A stretch of DNA of 64,000 nucleotides from SHVZ01 sp041906305 (lineage in GTDB: Bacteria > Pseudomonadota > Alphaproteobacteria > SHVZ01): contig JAYRJL010000002.1 of the NCBI GenBank assembly GCA_041906305.1, positions 682,001 to 746,000 of the forward strand. The letters run 5' to 3'. The translations under genes were made by a program, and so were the position numbers. How positions within the stretch are numbered: position 1 is the first letter of the stretch; every line of letters begins with the position of its first letter. Below the pieces are notes generated by a model, which was not told the DNA's origin, ran no database searches, and saw only the letters and a program-made list of their open reading frames with translations. Below, in pieces: positions 9,035 through 17,500 of the stretch.

Positions 9035-11431
9035 ATGTCCCCGCTCCCCTCCCATGCCCGCGTCGTCATCGTCGGTGGCGGCATTGTCGGCTGCAGCGTC
9101 GCCTACCACCTGACCAAGCTCGGCTGGAGCGATGTGCTCCTGCTCGAGAAGGGGCGCCTCACCTCGGGCACGACCTGGCATGCGGCCGGTCTCATCGGTC
9201 AGCTGCGCGGCACGCGCTCCATGACGCGCATGAGCCGCTACGGCATCGAGCTCTACTCGAAGCTCGAAGCCGAGACCGGTGCCGCGACCGGCTGGAAGGA
9301 ATGCGGCGCCGTCACCGTCGCGCGCACGCCCGAGCGCATGACGATGCTGAAGCGCAATGTCGCGACCGCGCGCAGCTTCGGCGTCGAGGCGCATCTGATC
9401 TCGCCGAGCGAGGCGGGCAAGCTCTGGCCACTGATGCGCACCGACGACCTCGTTGGCGCCGTGTGGCTGCCTGGCGACGGCAAGGCGAACCCGACCGATC
9501 TCACCCAGTCGCTCGCCAAGGGCGCGCGCACCGGCGGAGCCAGGCTGGTCGAGGGCGTGAAGGTCACGGGCTTCGATCTCCGAAACGGGCGCATCCATGG
9601 CGTCCACACCGACCAGGGCGACGTGAGCTGCGAGGTGGTGGTGAACTGCGCCGGGCAATGGGCGAGACAGGTCGGCAAGCTCGCCGGCGTGACCGTGCCG
9701 CTGTTCTCGGCCGAGCACTTCTACATCGTCACGCGCAGGATCGACGGCGTGACGCCGAACCTTCCAGTGCTCCGCGATCCCGACGGCTACATCTACTACA
9801 AGGAAGAGGTCGGCGGCCTCGTGATGGGCGGCTTCGAGCCGGAAGCCAAGCCCTGGGCGCAGGCCGAGGTCCCGGACAAGTTCGAGTTCCAGCTGCTGCC
9901 CGAGGACTGGGACCAGTTCGAGATCCTGATGCAGAACGCCCTGCATCGCACACCCGTCCTCGAGAAGGCAGAGGTGCGCCAGCTTCTCAACGGCCTCGAG
10001 AGCTTCACCCCGGACGGGCACTTCATCCTCGGCGAAGCGCCGGGCGTCGCCGGATTCTTCGTCGCCGCGGGATTTAACTCCGGCGGCATCGCCAATGCCG
10101 GCGGCGCCGGCCGCCTCACCGCCGAGTGGATCGTGGCTGGCGAGCCGACCGCCGACCTCTGGGAAGCCGACATCAGGCGCTTCGCGCCGTTCTACGCGAA
10201 TGTCCGTCACCTAAAAGAACGGACGGTCGAGACCCTTGGCCTGCACTACGCGATGCGCTGGCCCAGACAGGAGATGCAATCGGTCCGTCCGCTCCGCCGC
10301 TCGCCGCTCTACGATCGCCTCAAGGCCAAGGGGGCGCAGTTCGGCGCGAAGCTCGGCTGGGAACGCCCTCTCTATTTCGGCCCCGAAGGCAAGCTGAGCT
10401 TCAGCGCGCCGGGCTGGCTGGATGCCGTGCGCTCCGAACAGCGGACGACTCGCCGCGACGTCGTGGTCTTCGACCAGACCTCGTTCGCCAAGTATCGCCT
10501 CGACGGGCCGGATGCGCTGAAAGTGCTGCAACGACTCTGCGCCAACCAGATCGACGTGCCGGTCGGCCGAATGGTCTACACCGCGATGCTGAACCGCCGC
10601 GGCGGGTTCGAGAGCGACCTGACGGTGACACGCCTCGGCGAGACCAGCTTCTTCATCGTCACCGGCACGGCACAAGCGACGCGCGATGCCGACTGGATCC
10701 GCCGCCGCATCGGCGACGACCGGGCGATCCTGTCCGACGTGACCTCGTCGTGGTCGGTGCTCTCGGTGATGGGACCGAAGGCGGACGCGCTTCTGCGCGA
10801 GGTTGGCTCCGAAGACCTCACGATCGCGCCCGGCATGACCGGGATGATCGACGTCGGCTACTCTGTCGCCCTCGCCGCCCGCTCCGCCTATGTCGGTGGC
10901 CCCGGCTACGAGCTCTACGTCGCGACCGAGTTCGCCGCGACCGCCTACGACGCGCTGATCGAGGCCGGTGCCGCGCATGGGCTGCGCGACGCCGGCTACC
11001 ACGCGCTGGATGCGCTTCGCATCGAGGCCGGTCGCCGCGGCTTCGGCGCCGAGCTGACACCGGACGACACGCCGCTCGAGGCGGGACTGATGTACGCGGT
11101 GAAGCCTGACAAGGGCGTCGACTTCATCGGTCGCGACGCCCTGCTGCGCCAGCGCGACGCCGGGTGCCTGAAGCGCCTCGGTCTGTTCAAGGTCGAGGAT
11201 CCAGGCGCCTTCCCTTGGGGCGGCGAAGGCCTGCTCAAGGACGGCAAGCCGGTCGGCGAAGTCACCTCGGCGGGCTTCAGCGACATGCTCGGCACCTCGG
11301 TCGTGATGAGCTATGTCCGCGCCGACCACTCGATCTCGCGCGACGACGTGCTGCAAGGCTCCTACGAGCTCGACATCGCCGGCGACCGCGTGAAGGTTAC
11401 GCCGCTCGCCAAGCCACCCTTCCAAGGCTGA
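9035..11431 (+). CDS. Dimethylglycine/sarcosine dehydrogenase-like FAD and aminomethyltransferase protein
   Basis: About 798 residues. The N-terminal DAO domain has the Rossmann motif VGGGIVGCSVAYHL (residues 13-26) and THW-type SGTTWHAAGL, where His49 matches the residue that binds FAD covalently in dimethylglycine and sarcosine dehydrogenases. An FAO-type linker follows (about residues 370-430), then GcvT-like folate-binding domains to the end. Such enzymes oxidatively demethylate N-methyl amines and pass the one-carbon unit to tetrahydrofolate. ATG at 9035 is preferred; another at 8993 adds 14 non-conserved residues. A hydroxyacid dehydrogenase follows after four bases, suggesting co-transcription. 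Exact N-methyl substrate unknown. Confidence 0.85.
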   Translation: MSPLPSHARVVIVGGGIVGCSVAYHLTKLGWSDVLLLEKGRLTSGTTWHAAGLIGQLRGTRSMTRMSRYGIELYSKLEAETGAATGWKECGAVTVARTPERMTMLKRNVATARSFGVEAHLISPSEAGKLWPLMRTDDLVGAVWLPGDGKANPTDLTQSLAKGARTGGARLVEGVKVTGFDLRNGRIHGVHTDQGDVSCEVVVNCAGQWARQVGKLAGVTVPLFSAEHFYIVTRRIDGVTPNLPVLRDPDGYIYYKEEVGGLVMGGFEPEAKPWAQAEVPDKFEFQLLPEDWDQFEILMQNALHRTPVLEKAEVRQLLNGLESFTPDGHFILGEAPGVAGFFVAAGFNSGGIANAGGAGRLTAEWIVAGEPTADLWEADIRRFAPFYANVRHLKERTVETLGLHYAMRWPRQEMQSVRPLRRSPLYDRLKAKGAQFGAKLGWERPLYFGPEGKLSFSAPGWLDAVRSEQRTTRRDVVVFDQTSFAKYRLDGPDALKVLQRLCANQIDVPVGRMVYTAMLNRRGGFESDLTVTRLGETSFFIVTGTAQATRDADWIRRRIGDDRAILSDVTSSWSVLSVMGPKADALLREVGSEDLTIAPGMTGMIDVGYSVALAARSAYVGGPGYELYVATEFAATAYDALIEAGAAHGLRDAGYHALDALRIEAGRRGFGAELTPDDTPLEAGLMYAVKPDKGVDFIGRDALLRQRDAGCLKRLGLFKVEDPGAFPWGGEGLLKDGKPVGEVTSAGFSDMLGTSVVMSYVRADHSISRDDVLQGSYELDIAGDRVKVTPLAKPPFQG

Positions 11432-11435
11432 AACA

Positions 11436-12362
11436 ATGCCCGATATCGTCCTGATCGGCGGAATGTCGCCCCGCATGACCGAAGGCGTCGCCAGGCGCTT
11501 TCCGTTCCACCGCATCGACAGCGAGGACGCACTCGACACGTTGCCGGAAGAGATCCGGCATTCGGCGAGCGTGGTGATCGCCGCCAACAAGGTGGGAGCG
11601 CGCACGCCGGCGGCGCTGCCGAAGCTACGCTTCGTCCTCAATCTCGGCATCGGCTACGACCAGCTCGACCTGCCGGCGCTGAAGAAGGCCGGCATCGCGA
11701 CCGCGAACCTCGCCGGCCTCGCCGACGAATGCGTCGCCGACATGGCGATGGCTCTCCTGCTCGACGTGGCGCGCGGAACCACCCGCGGTGACCGCTTCGT
11801 CCGTGCCGGCAAGTGGGGCAAGGAGCCGTTCCCCTTCGTCAACCGGATCACCGCAAAGCGCCTCGGCATCCTGGGTCTCGGCTCGATCGGGCTCGCGATC
11901 GCCAAGCGCGCCGAGGGCTTCCGGATGAGCGTCGCCTATCACAACCGCAACAAACGAAGCGACGTTCCGTATCGCTACGTCGACAGCGTCCGTGAGCTGG
12001 CGGCGACCTCGGATCACCTGGCGATCGCCGCGCCCGGCGGCGACGGTACACGCCATCTCGTGACCGCGGAGGTGCTGGCGGCTCTCCCCCCGCACGGCAT
12101 CGTCGTCAACATCGGTCGCGGCTCGATCATCGATCAGGAAGCGCTGATTGCGGCATTGGCGTCCGGCAAACTCTGGGGAGCCGGCCTCGACGTGCTCGAC
12201 GGCGAGCCTGCGGTCCCGCCGCGGCTGCTGGAGCTCGACAACGTCGTCATCACGCCGCATCGCGCCGGATCGACGCACGAGACCTCGGAAGACGCGATCG
12301 ATCTCACGATCCGCACCCTCGAGGCGTGGTTCAAGGACGGCACGAACATCGCGCCGATCTAA
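11436..12362 (+). CDS. D-isomer-specific 2-hydroxyacid dehydrogenase (NAD(P)-dependent)
   Basis: 308 residues. The nucleotide-binding motif GLGSIG is at residues 147-152, followed by the catalytic Arg in VNIGRGSIIDQEAL and the catalytic His in ITPHRAGSTHE, the arrangement of glyoxylate/hydroxypyruvate reductases. The enzyme would reduce a 2-oxoacid such as glyoxylate or hydroxypyruvate or do the reverse. It begins four bases after the dehydrogenase at 9035, so its substrate may derive from glycine or sarcosine breakdown (inference). The stop TAA shares CTAA at 12359-12362 with the stop codon of the convergent PLP enzyme. Confidence 0.9.
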   Translation: MPDIVLIGGMSPRMTEGVARRFPFHRIDSEDALDTLPEEIRHSASVVIAANKVGARTPAALPKLRFVLNLGIGYDQLDLPALKKAGIATANLAGLADECVADMAMALLLDVARGTTRGDRFVRAGKWGKEPFPFVNRITAKRLGILGLGSIGLAIAKRAEGFRMSVAYHNRNKRSDVPYRYVDSVRELAATSDHLAIAAPGGDGTRHLVTAEVLAALPPHGIVVNIGRGSIIDQEALIAALASGKLWGAGLDVLDGEPAVPPRLLELDNVVITPHRAGSTHETSEDAIDLTIRTLEAWFKDGTNIAPI

Positions 12363-13648
12363 GAGAGCGCCTGCTCCAGGTCGGCCAGCAGGTCGTCCGA
12401 GCTCTCGATCCCGACCGAGATCCGGATCGTTGCGTCGCTGAGGCCGATCTCCTCGCGCAATTCCTTCGCCACGCCGGAATGCGTGGTCGAAGCCGGGTGC
12501 GAGATCAGCGTCTCGGTGCCGCCGAGGCTGACGGCGAGCTTCATGATCTCCAGCTTGTCGAGGAAAGCGAAGGCCTCGGCCTCGCCGCCTTTCACCTCGA
12601 AGGAAAAGGTCGAGCCCGGCGCCACGCATTGCCGGTCGAACACGGCCTTGCGCGGATCGCCGTCGTCGAGGAATCCGAGATAGTGCACATCGGCGATCTT
12701 CGGATGTGCGCGAAGGTATTCCGCGACCTTGCGGGCGTTGTCGTTGGCGCGCTCGGTGCGGATGCCCAAGGTCTCCAGCGACCGCAGGAGCATCCAGCAG
12801 GAATGCGGGTCGAGCTGAGTCCCCAGCGCACCGCGCAACAGGATCACTCTCCGGATCAGCTCCTCCGATCCACAGATGCCGCCGGCAACCAGGTCGCTGT
12901 GGCCGCCCGCATACTTCGTGAGCGAATAGAGCGCGAGGTCGGCGCCGTGCTTCAGCGGCTTCTGGTACATCGGACCGAGCAGCGTGTTGTCGACCGCGAT
13001 CGGCGGGCGATGGCCCTGGCGCGCCGATATCTCGTCACGCACCTCGGCGACGGCGCGAAGATCGACGAGCCCGTTGGTCGGGTTCGCCGGCGTCTCCAGC
13101 ATGATGAAGGCGAGCCGGCCCTTCGCCATCGCCTCCTCGGCCGCCGCCATGATCTCGGCTTTGCTGGTGCCGTCCGCGAAGCCGACGGGCGTGATGCCGA
13201 AAGCGGTCAGCTGGTTGCGGATCAGCGTCTCGGTGCCGCCGTACAGTGGCCGGCTGTGCAGGATCGTGTCTCCGGGCCGAACGAAGGTCAGCAGCAGCGT
13301 CGAGATCGCCGCCATGCCGCTGGCGAAGACCGCAGCCTTCTCCGCCTCGTCCCAGATCGCGAGCCGGTCTTCGAGGATCTCGAAGTTCGGGTTGTTGAAG
13401 CGCGAATAGACCAGGCCCGATTTTTCTCCGGGTTTCGGCTTCCGGCGGCCGGCGGTCAGGTCGAAGAAGTCCTTCCCCTGCTGGGCCGACTCGAAGACGA
13501 AGGTCGATGTGAGGAAGATCGGCGGCTTCAGCGCGCCTTCGGACAGGCGCGGCGCATAGCCGTAGCCCATCATCAGCGTCTCGGGCTTCAGCAGCCGGTT
13601 CTCGAGCGTCCGGCTCTTGTAGTTCGTCGATTTCATCGGCGCCTCCAT
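12359..13648 (-). CDS. Cystathionine gamma-synthase / methionine gamma-lyase family PLP enzyme
   Basis: 429 residues (or 425 from the second Met at 13636). It has the fold-type I Cys/Met-metabolism features: NPNFEILEDRLA, the SGMAAISTLL glycine loop, an ETPANPTN segment, VDNTLLGP, and the PLP-binding Lys in LYSLTKYAGGHSD. Family members catalyse gamma-replacement or gamma-elimination on homoserine derivatives, cystathionine or methionine; sequence alone does not separate these. It lies 42 bases behind hutU on the same strand, so it is probably the third gene of a hutH-hutU operon, an uncommon partnership. Confidence 0.87.
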   Translation of the reverse strand: MEAPMKSTNYKSRTLENRLLKPETLMMGYGYAPRLSEGALKPPIFLTSTFVFESAQQGKDFFDLTAGRRKPKPGEKSGLVYSRFNNPNFEILEDRLAIWDEAEKAAVFASGMAAISTLLLTFVRPGDTILHSRPLYGGTETLIRNQLTAFGITPVGFADGTSKAEIMAAAEEAMAKGRLAFIMLETPANPTNGLVDLRAVAEVRDEISARQGHRPPIAVDNTLLGPMYQKPLKHGADLALYSLTKYAGGHSDLVAGGICGSEELIRRVILLRGALGTQLDPHSCWMLLRSLETLGIRTERANDNARKVAEYLRAHPKIADVHYLGFLDDGDPRKAVFDRQCVAPGSTFSFEVKGGEAEAFAFLDKLEIMKLAVSLGGTETLISHPASTTHSGVAKELREEIGLSDATIRISVGIESSDDLLADLEQALS

Positions 13649-13690
13649 GGCTCACATGGGAATGCCGGCCGACGACGATGCGTTCCTTAG

Positions 13691-15370
13691 CTACCGCCCG
13701 AGCATCGGCAGGTCGAGCTGCTGCTCGCGGGCGCAGGCGATCGCCTCGTCGTAGCCGGCGTCGGCATGACGCATGACGCCGGAGGCCGGGTCGTTCCACA
13801 GCACGCGCTCCAGCCGCCTCTTGGCATCGTCGGTGCCGTCGCAGAGGATCACCATGCCGGAGTGCTGACTGAATCCGATGCCGACGCCGCCGCCATGATG
13901 GATCGAGACCCAGGTGGCACCCGACGCCGTGTTGAGCAGCGCATTCAGCAACGGCCAGTCGGCGACCGCGTCGGTGCCGTCCTTCATCGCCTCGGTCTCG
14001 CGGTTCGGGCTCGCGACCGAGCCTGAGTCGAGGTGATCGCGACCGATCACGATCGGCCCGATCTCCTTCCACCTCACCATCTCATTGAACGCGAGCCCGA
14101 TCCGATGGCGGTCGCCGAGACCGACCCAGCAGATGCGCGCCGGCAGGCCCTGGAAAGCAATCTTGCTTCCCGCGTTGTCGAGCCAGGTGTGGAGGTGAGC
14201 CGCGCCCGGCATCAGCTCCTTCACCTTGGCGTCGGTCTTCCTGATGTCCTCGGGATCGCCCGACAAAGCGACCCAGCGGAACGGGCCTATCCCGCGGCAG
14301 AACATCGGGCGGATATAGGCCGGCACGAAGCCCGGGAAGTCGAAGGCGTGGGTCTCGCCAGCTTCCTTCGCCATCTGACGGATGTTGTTGCCGTAGTCGA
14401 AGGTGGGGATGCCCATCTTGTGGAACTCGAGCATCGCCTGCACATGCGTGCGCATCGACTCCTTCGCAGCCGTGACCGTTCCCTTGGGATCGCTCTGCCG
14501 GCGTTCCTCCCATTGCTGCAAGGTCCAGCCGGCCGGCAGGTAGCCGTTCAGCGGATCATGCGCGCTGGTCTGGTCGGTGACGCCATCGGGACGCCAGCGC
14601 GGATCGGCCTTCGCGCGCTTCAAGATCTCGGGCAGCAACTCGGCGGCATTGCCGAGAAGTCCGACCGAGACGGCCTTCCCCTCGCTCTTCGCCTTCTCGA
14701 CGATCGCCAGTGCGTCATCGAGGCCTTTCGCCTGGACATCGAGATACCGTGTCTTGAGACGGAACTCGATCGAGGACGGCCGGCACTCGATCGCGATCAT
14801 CGAGGCACCGCCCAAGGTGGCCGCCAGAGTCTGCGCGCCGCCCATGCCACCGAGGCCGGCAGTCAGGATCCAGCGGCCCTTGAGCCCGCCATATGCCTGG
14901 CGCCCCATCTCGACGAAGGTCTCGTGCGTGCCCTGAACGATGCCTTGGCTGCCGATATAGATCCAGGATCCGGCGGTCATCTGGCCGTACATCATCAGGC
15001 CCTGGCGATCGAGCGCGTTGAAGTGCTCCCAGCTTGCCCAGTTCGCGACCAGGTTCGAGTTCGCCAGCAGCACGCGCGGCGCATCCGCATGCGTCCGGAA
15101 GACGCCGACCGGCTTTCCCGATTGGATCAGCAGCGTCTCGTCGTCCTTGAGGCGCTTCAACGTCGCGACGATCGCATCGAAGCATTCCCAGTTGCGCGCC
15201 GCGCGGCCGATGCCGCCATAGACCGTCAGCTCCTGCGGCTTCTCCGCGACCTCGGGATCGAGGTTGTTCATCAGCATCCGCATCGGCGCCTCGGTCGACC
15301 ACGAGAGCGCCGAGAGTTTGTCACCCCGGGGCGCGCGGATGACGCGGGAGTTGTCGAGGCGCGTGACCAT
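13691..15370 (-). CDS. hutU: HutU: urocanate hydratase
   Basis: 559 residues, close to the usual 555-560, from ATG at 15370. The start is fixed by its one-base overlap (TGATG) with the stop of hutH. The sequence carries the urocanase hallmarks: the NAD-binding region GLGGMGGAQTLAA, the MFCRGIGPFRW segment with the catalytic cysteine, and a C-terminal HHGGGVGIGFSQHSG motif. The enzyme hydrates urocanate to imidazolone propionate in histidine breakdown, in the cytoplasm. The next two pathway genes (hutI, hutG or hutF) are not in this window. Confidence 0.97.
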   Translation of the reverse strand: MVTRLDNSRVIRAPRGDKLSALSWSTEAPMRMLMNNLDPEVAEKPQELTVYGGIGRAARNWECFDAIVATLKRLKDDETLLIQSGKPVGVFRTHADAPRVLLANSNLVANWASWEHFNALDRQGLMMYGQMTAGSWIYIGSQGIVQGTHETFVEMGRQAYGGLKGRWILTAGLGGMGGAQTLAATLGGASMIAIECRPSSIEFRLKTRYLDVQAKGLDDALAIVEKAKSEGKAVSVGLLGNAAELLPEILKRAKADPRWRPDGVTDQTSAHDPLNGYLPAGWTLQQWEERRQSDPKGTVTAAKESMRTHVQAMLEFHKMGIPTFDYGNNIRQMAKEAGETHAFDFPGFVPAYIRPMFCRGIGPFRWVALSGDPEDIRKTDAKVKELMPGAAHLHTWLDNAGSKIAFQGLPARICWVGLGDRHRIGLAFNEMVRWKEIGPIVIGRDHLDSGSVASPNRETEAMKDGTDAVADWPLLNALLNTASGATWVSIHHGGGVGIGFSQHSGMVILCDGTDDAKRRLERVLWNDPASGVMRHADAGYDEAIACAREQQLDLPMLGR

Positions 15371-16908
15371 CAGATGGCCTCCGGGCGGTCGAGAAGGCCG
15401 CCGATCAGGTCGAGGAACGGATGCAGGTGCAGGAAGCGATGCGCGGCGGCGATGTCCGGTGCCATGACGCGGTCGTGGTCGAGCGGCGCCACGTGCTCGC
15501 GAAGCGAGGCATGAACGCCGGCGAGCCTGGGCGATGTTTTCAGCGGCGCCAGGAGGTCGACGCCCTGGGCTGCGGCCATCAGCTCGATCGCGACGATGCT
15601 GCCGACATTGTCGGCCATGTCGAGCAGGCGGCGGGCCGCATGGGTCGCCATCGACACGTGGTCTTCCTGGTTGGCTGAGGTCGGAATCGTGTCGACGCTG
15701 GCCGGATGTGCCAGGATCTTGTTCTCGGACGCCAAGGCGGCGGCCGTCACCTGCGCCATCATGAAGCCTGAGTCGATGCCGGGCGTCTTCACCAGGAAGG
15801 CCGGGAGGAAGCTCATGACGGGATCGACCAGCAGCGCGGTCCGCCGCTCCGACATGTTGCCGATCTCGGCGAGGGCCAGCGCGATGCCGTCGGCGGCGAA
15901 GGCAACCGGCTCGGCATGGAAGTTGCCGCCGGAGAGGATCTCGCCCTCGTCCGGAAAGACCAGCGGGTTGTCGGAAACCGCATTCGCTTCGGCGACGAGG
16001 CGCGTCGCCGCCGCGCGGATTTGATCCAGGCAGGCGCCCATCACCTGCGGCTGACAGCGGAGGCAATAAGGGTCCTGGACGCGATCGCAGTCGGCATGGC
16101 TGGCGCGGATCTCGCTACCGACGAGGAGATCGCGCAGGACCTCGGCCGCGACCTTCTGTCCCGGCTGTCCGCGCACACGATGGATGCGCGGATCGAAAGG
16201 CGTATCGGTACCGCGTGCCGCGTCGACCGACAGTGCGCCGGCGGTCAAGGCAGCGGCAAGAAGACGTTCCGTCGCGAACAGGCCGGCAAGCGCCAGCGCG
16301 GTCGAGACCTGGGTACCGTTGATCAGCGCCAAGCCCTCCTTCGGCCCGAGGCTGAGCGGCTTCAGGTCCACGGCGTCGAGCGCCGCCCGGGCCGGCATCA
16401 CCTGGCCGGCATAGCGCACCTCGCCCTCACCGATCAGCGTCAGCGAGAGATGCGCCAATGGCGCCAGGTCGCCCGAGGCACCGACCGATCCCTTGCCCGG
16501 CACCACCGGCATCAGACCTCGCCCGGCGAAGGCCAGAAGCTGCGCGATCGTCTCGGGCCGCACGCCCGAATAGCCGCGGGCCAGGCTCGCCGCCTTCAGC
16601 ACCAGGACCAGGCGGACCACCTCGTCCGGCAGCGGCGCCCCGACACCGACCGCGTGCGAGCGCAGGAGGTTGAGCTGAAGCTGCTCGAGCTGGCCCTCGG
16701 CGATGCGGGTCTGCGCCAGCTTGCCGAAGCCCGTGGTGACGCCGTAGACCGCCTGGCCCGAATGCGCCATGCGCTCCACCAGCGCGGCCGCCGCGCGCAC
16801 CGGGCCGTCGGCCGACGGATCGAGCGAGAAGGTCGCCGGCGCCGCCGCAATCCGTCGGAGCTGCGGCAGCACCAGGCGGCCGGGCATCAGGTCGATCCGA
16901 TCAGCCAT
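15370..16908 (-). CDS. hutH: HutH: histidine ammonia-lyase
   Basis: 512 residues. The self-processing Ala144-Ser145-Gly146 triad that makes the MIO cofactor is visible in GSVGASGDLAPLAHL, together with YGVTTGFGKLA near residue 55 and QEDHVSM near the end. The enzyme removes ammonia from histidine to give urocanate. It is the first gene of the hutH-hutU operon with a TGATG junction to hutU. The 34 bases before it separate it from the divergent histidine phosphatase gene. No hutC-type repressor gene is nearby. Confidence 0.97.
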   Translation of the reverse strand: MADRIDLMPGRLVLPQLRRIAAAPATFSLDPSADGPVRAAAALVERMAHSGQAVYGVTTGFGKLAQTRIAEGQLEQLQLNLLRSHAVGVGAPLPDEVVRLVLVLKAASLARGYSGVRPETIAQLLAFAGRGLMPVVPGKGSVGASGDLAPLAHLSLTLIGEGEVRYAGQVMPARAALDAVDLKPLSLGPKEGLALINGTQVSTALALAGLFATERLLAAALTAGALSVDAARGTDTPFDPRIHRVRGQPGQKVAAEVLRDLLVGSEIRASHADCDRVQDPYCLRCQPQVMGACLDQIRAAATRLVAEANAVSDNPLVFPDEGEILSGGNFHAEPVAFAADGIALALAEIGNMSERRTALLVDPVMSFLPAFLVKTPGIDSGFMMAQVTAAALASENKILAHPASVDTIPTSANQEDHVSMATHAARRLLDMADNVGSIVAIELMAAAQGVDLLAPLKTSPRLAGVHASLREHVAPLDHDRVMAPDIAAAHRFLHLHPFLDLIGGLLDRPEAI

Positions 16909-16942
16909 TGCACGCGCCTCTCGTCACATGGTCGACTGACGC

Positions 16943-17494
16943 ATGGCCAAGACCATCCACCTGATCCGCCACGCCCAGTCGACCTTCAATGCCGCCTGGG
17001 AGGAAGCGGGAACCGACCCGTTCCTCTACGACGCGCGGCTTTCGCCCCTCGGTCTGGTACAGGTCGAGAGGGCTCGCGCGGCGGCACGCGCCCTTCCCTG
17101 CGACGCCGTGTTCACGACGCCGCTCACCCGCGCCCTGCAGACCGCGACCGGCCTGTTTGCCGGCCACGCGCCGATCCATGTCGAGCCGCTGCATCGGGAA
17201 TGGCTGGAGCACAGCTGCGACGTGGGACGTTCGCCGCATCTTCTTGCCCGCGAATTTCCCGACCTCGCCTTCGATCACCTGGACGATCCGTGGTGGCATC
17301 ACCCCGATGCGGACGACAAGGGCGCCGTCATCAAGGAGCCGCTCGATGCCTTTCACGGACGCGTCGCCGCGTTCCGCCAGTGGCTCGAGTCGCGACCGGA
17401 ATCGGCCATCGTCGTCGTCGGTCACGGGGCGTTCTTCAGCCACCTGATCGGCCGGGTACCCGCCAATTGCGAGATCATCGCGTGGCAGCCCTGA
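16943..17494 (+). CDS. Histidine phosphatase (phosphoglycerate-mutase superfamily)
   Basis: 183 residues with the RHG-type motif LIRHAQSTFN at residues 7-16, where His is the phosphorylated nucleophile and Ala replaces the usual Gly, and the second catalytic His in VVGHGAFFSHLIG near the end. The family includes mutases and broad-specificity phosphatases (SixA, CobC, GpmB types); the small size and weak conservation between the motifs prevent a more exact call. It is divergent from hutH with a 34-base gap and ends six bases before the convergent cpdB-like gene. Confidence 0.82.
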   Translation: MAKTIHLIRHAQSTFNAAWEEAGTDPFLYDARLSPLGLVQVERARAAARALPCDAVFTTPLTRALQTATGLFAGHAPIHVEPLHREWLEHSCDVGRSPHLLAREFPDLAFDHLDDPWWHHPDADDKGAVIKEPLDAFHGRVAAFRQWLESRPESAIVVVGHGAFFSHLIGRVPANCEIIAWQP

Positions 17495-17500
17495 GGCCCG

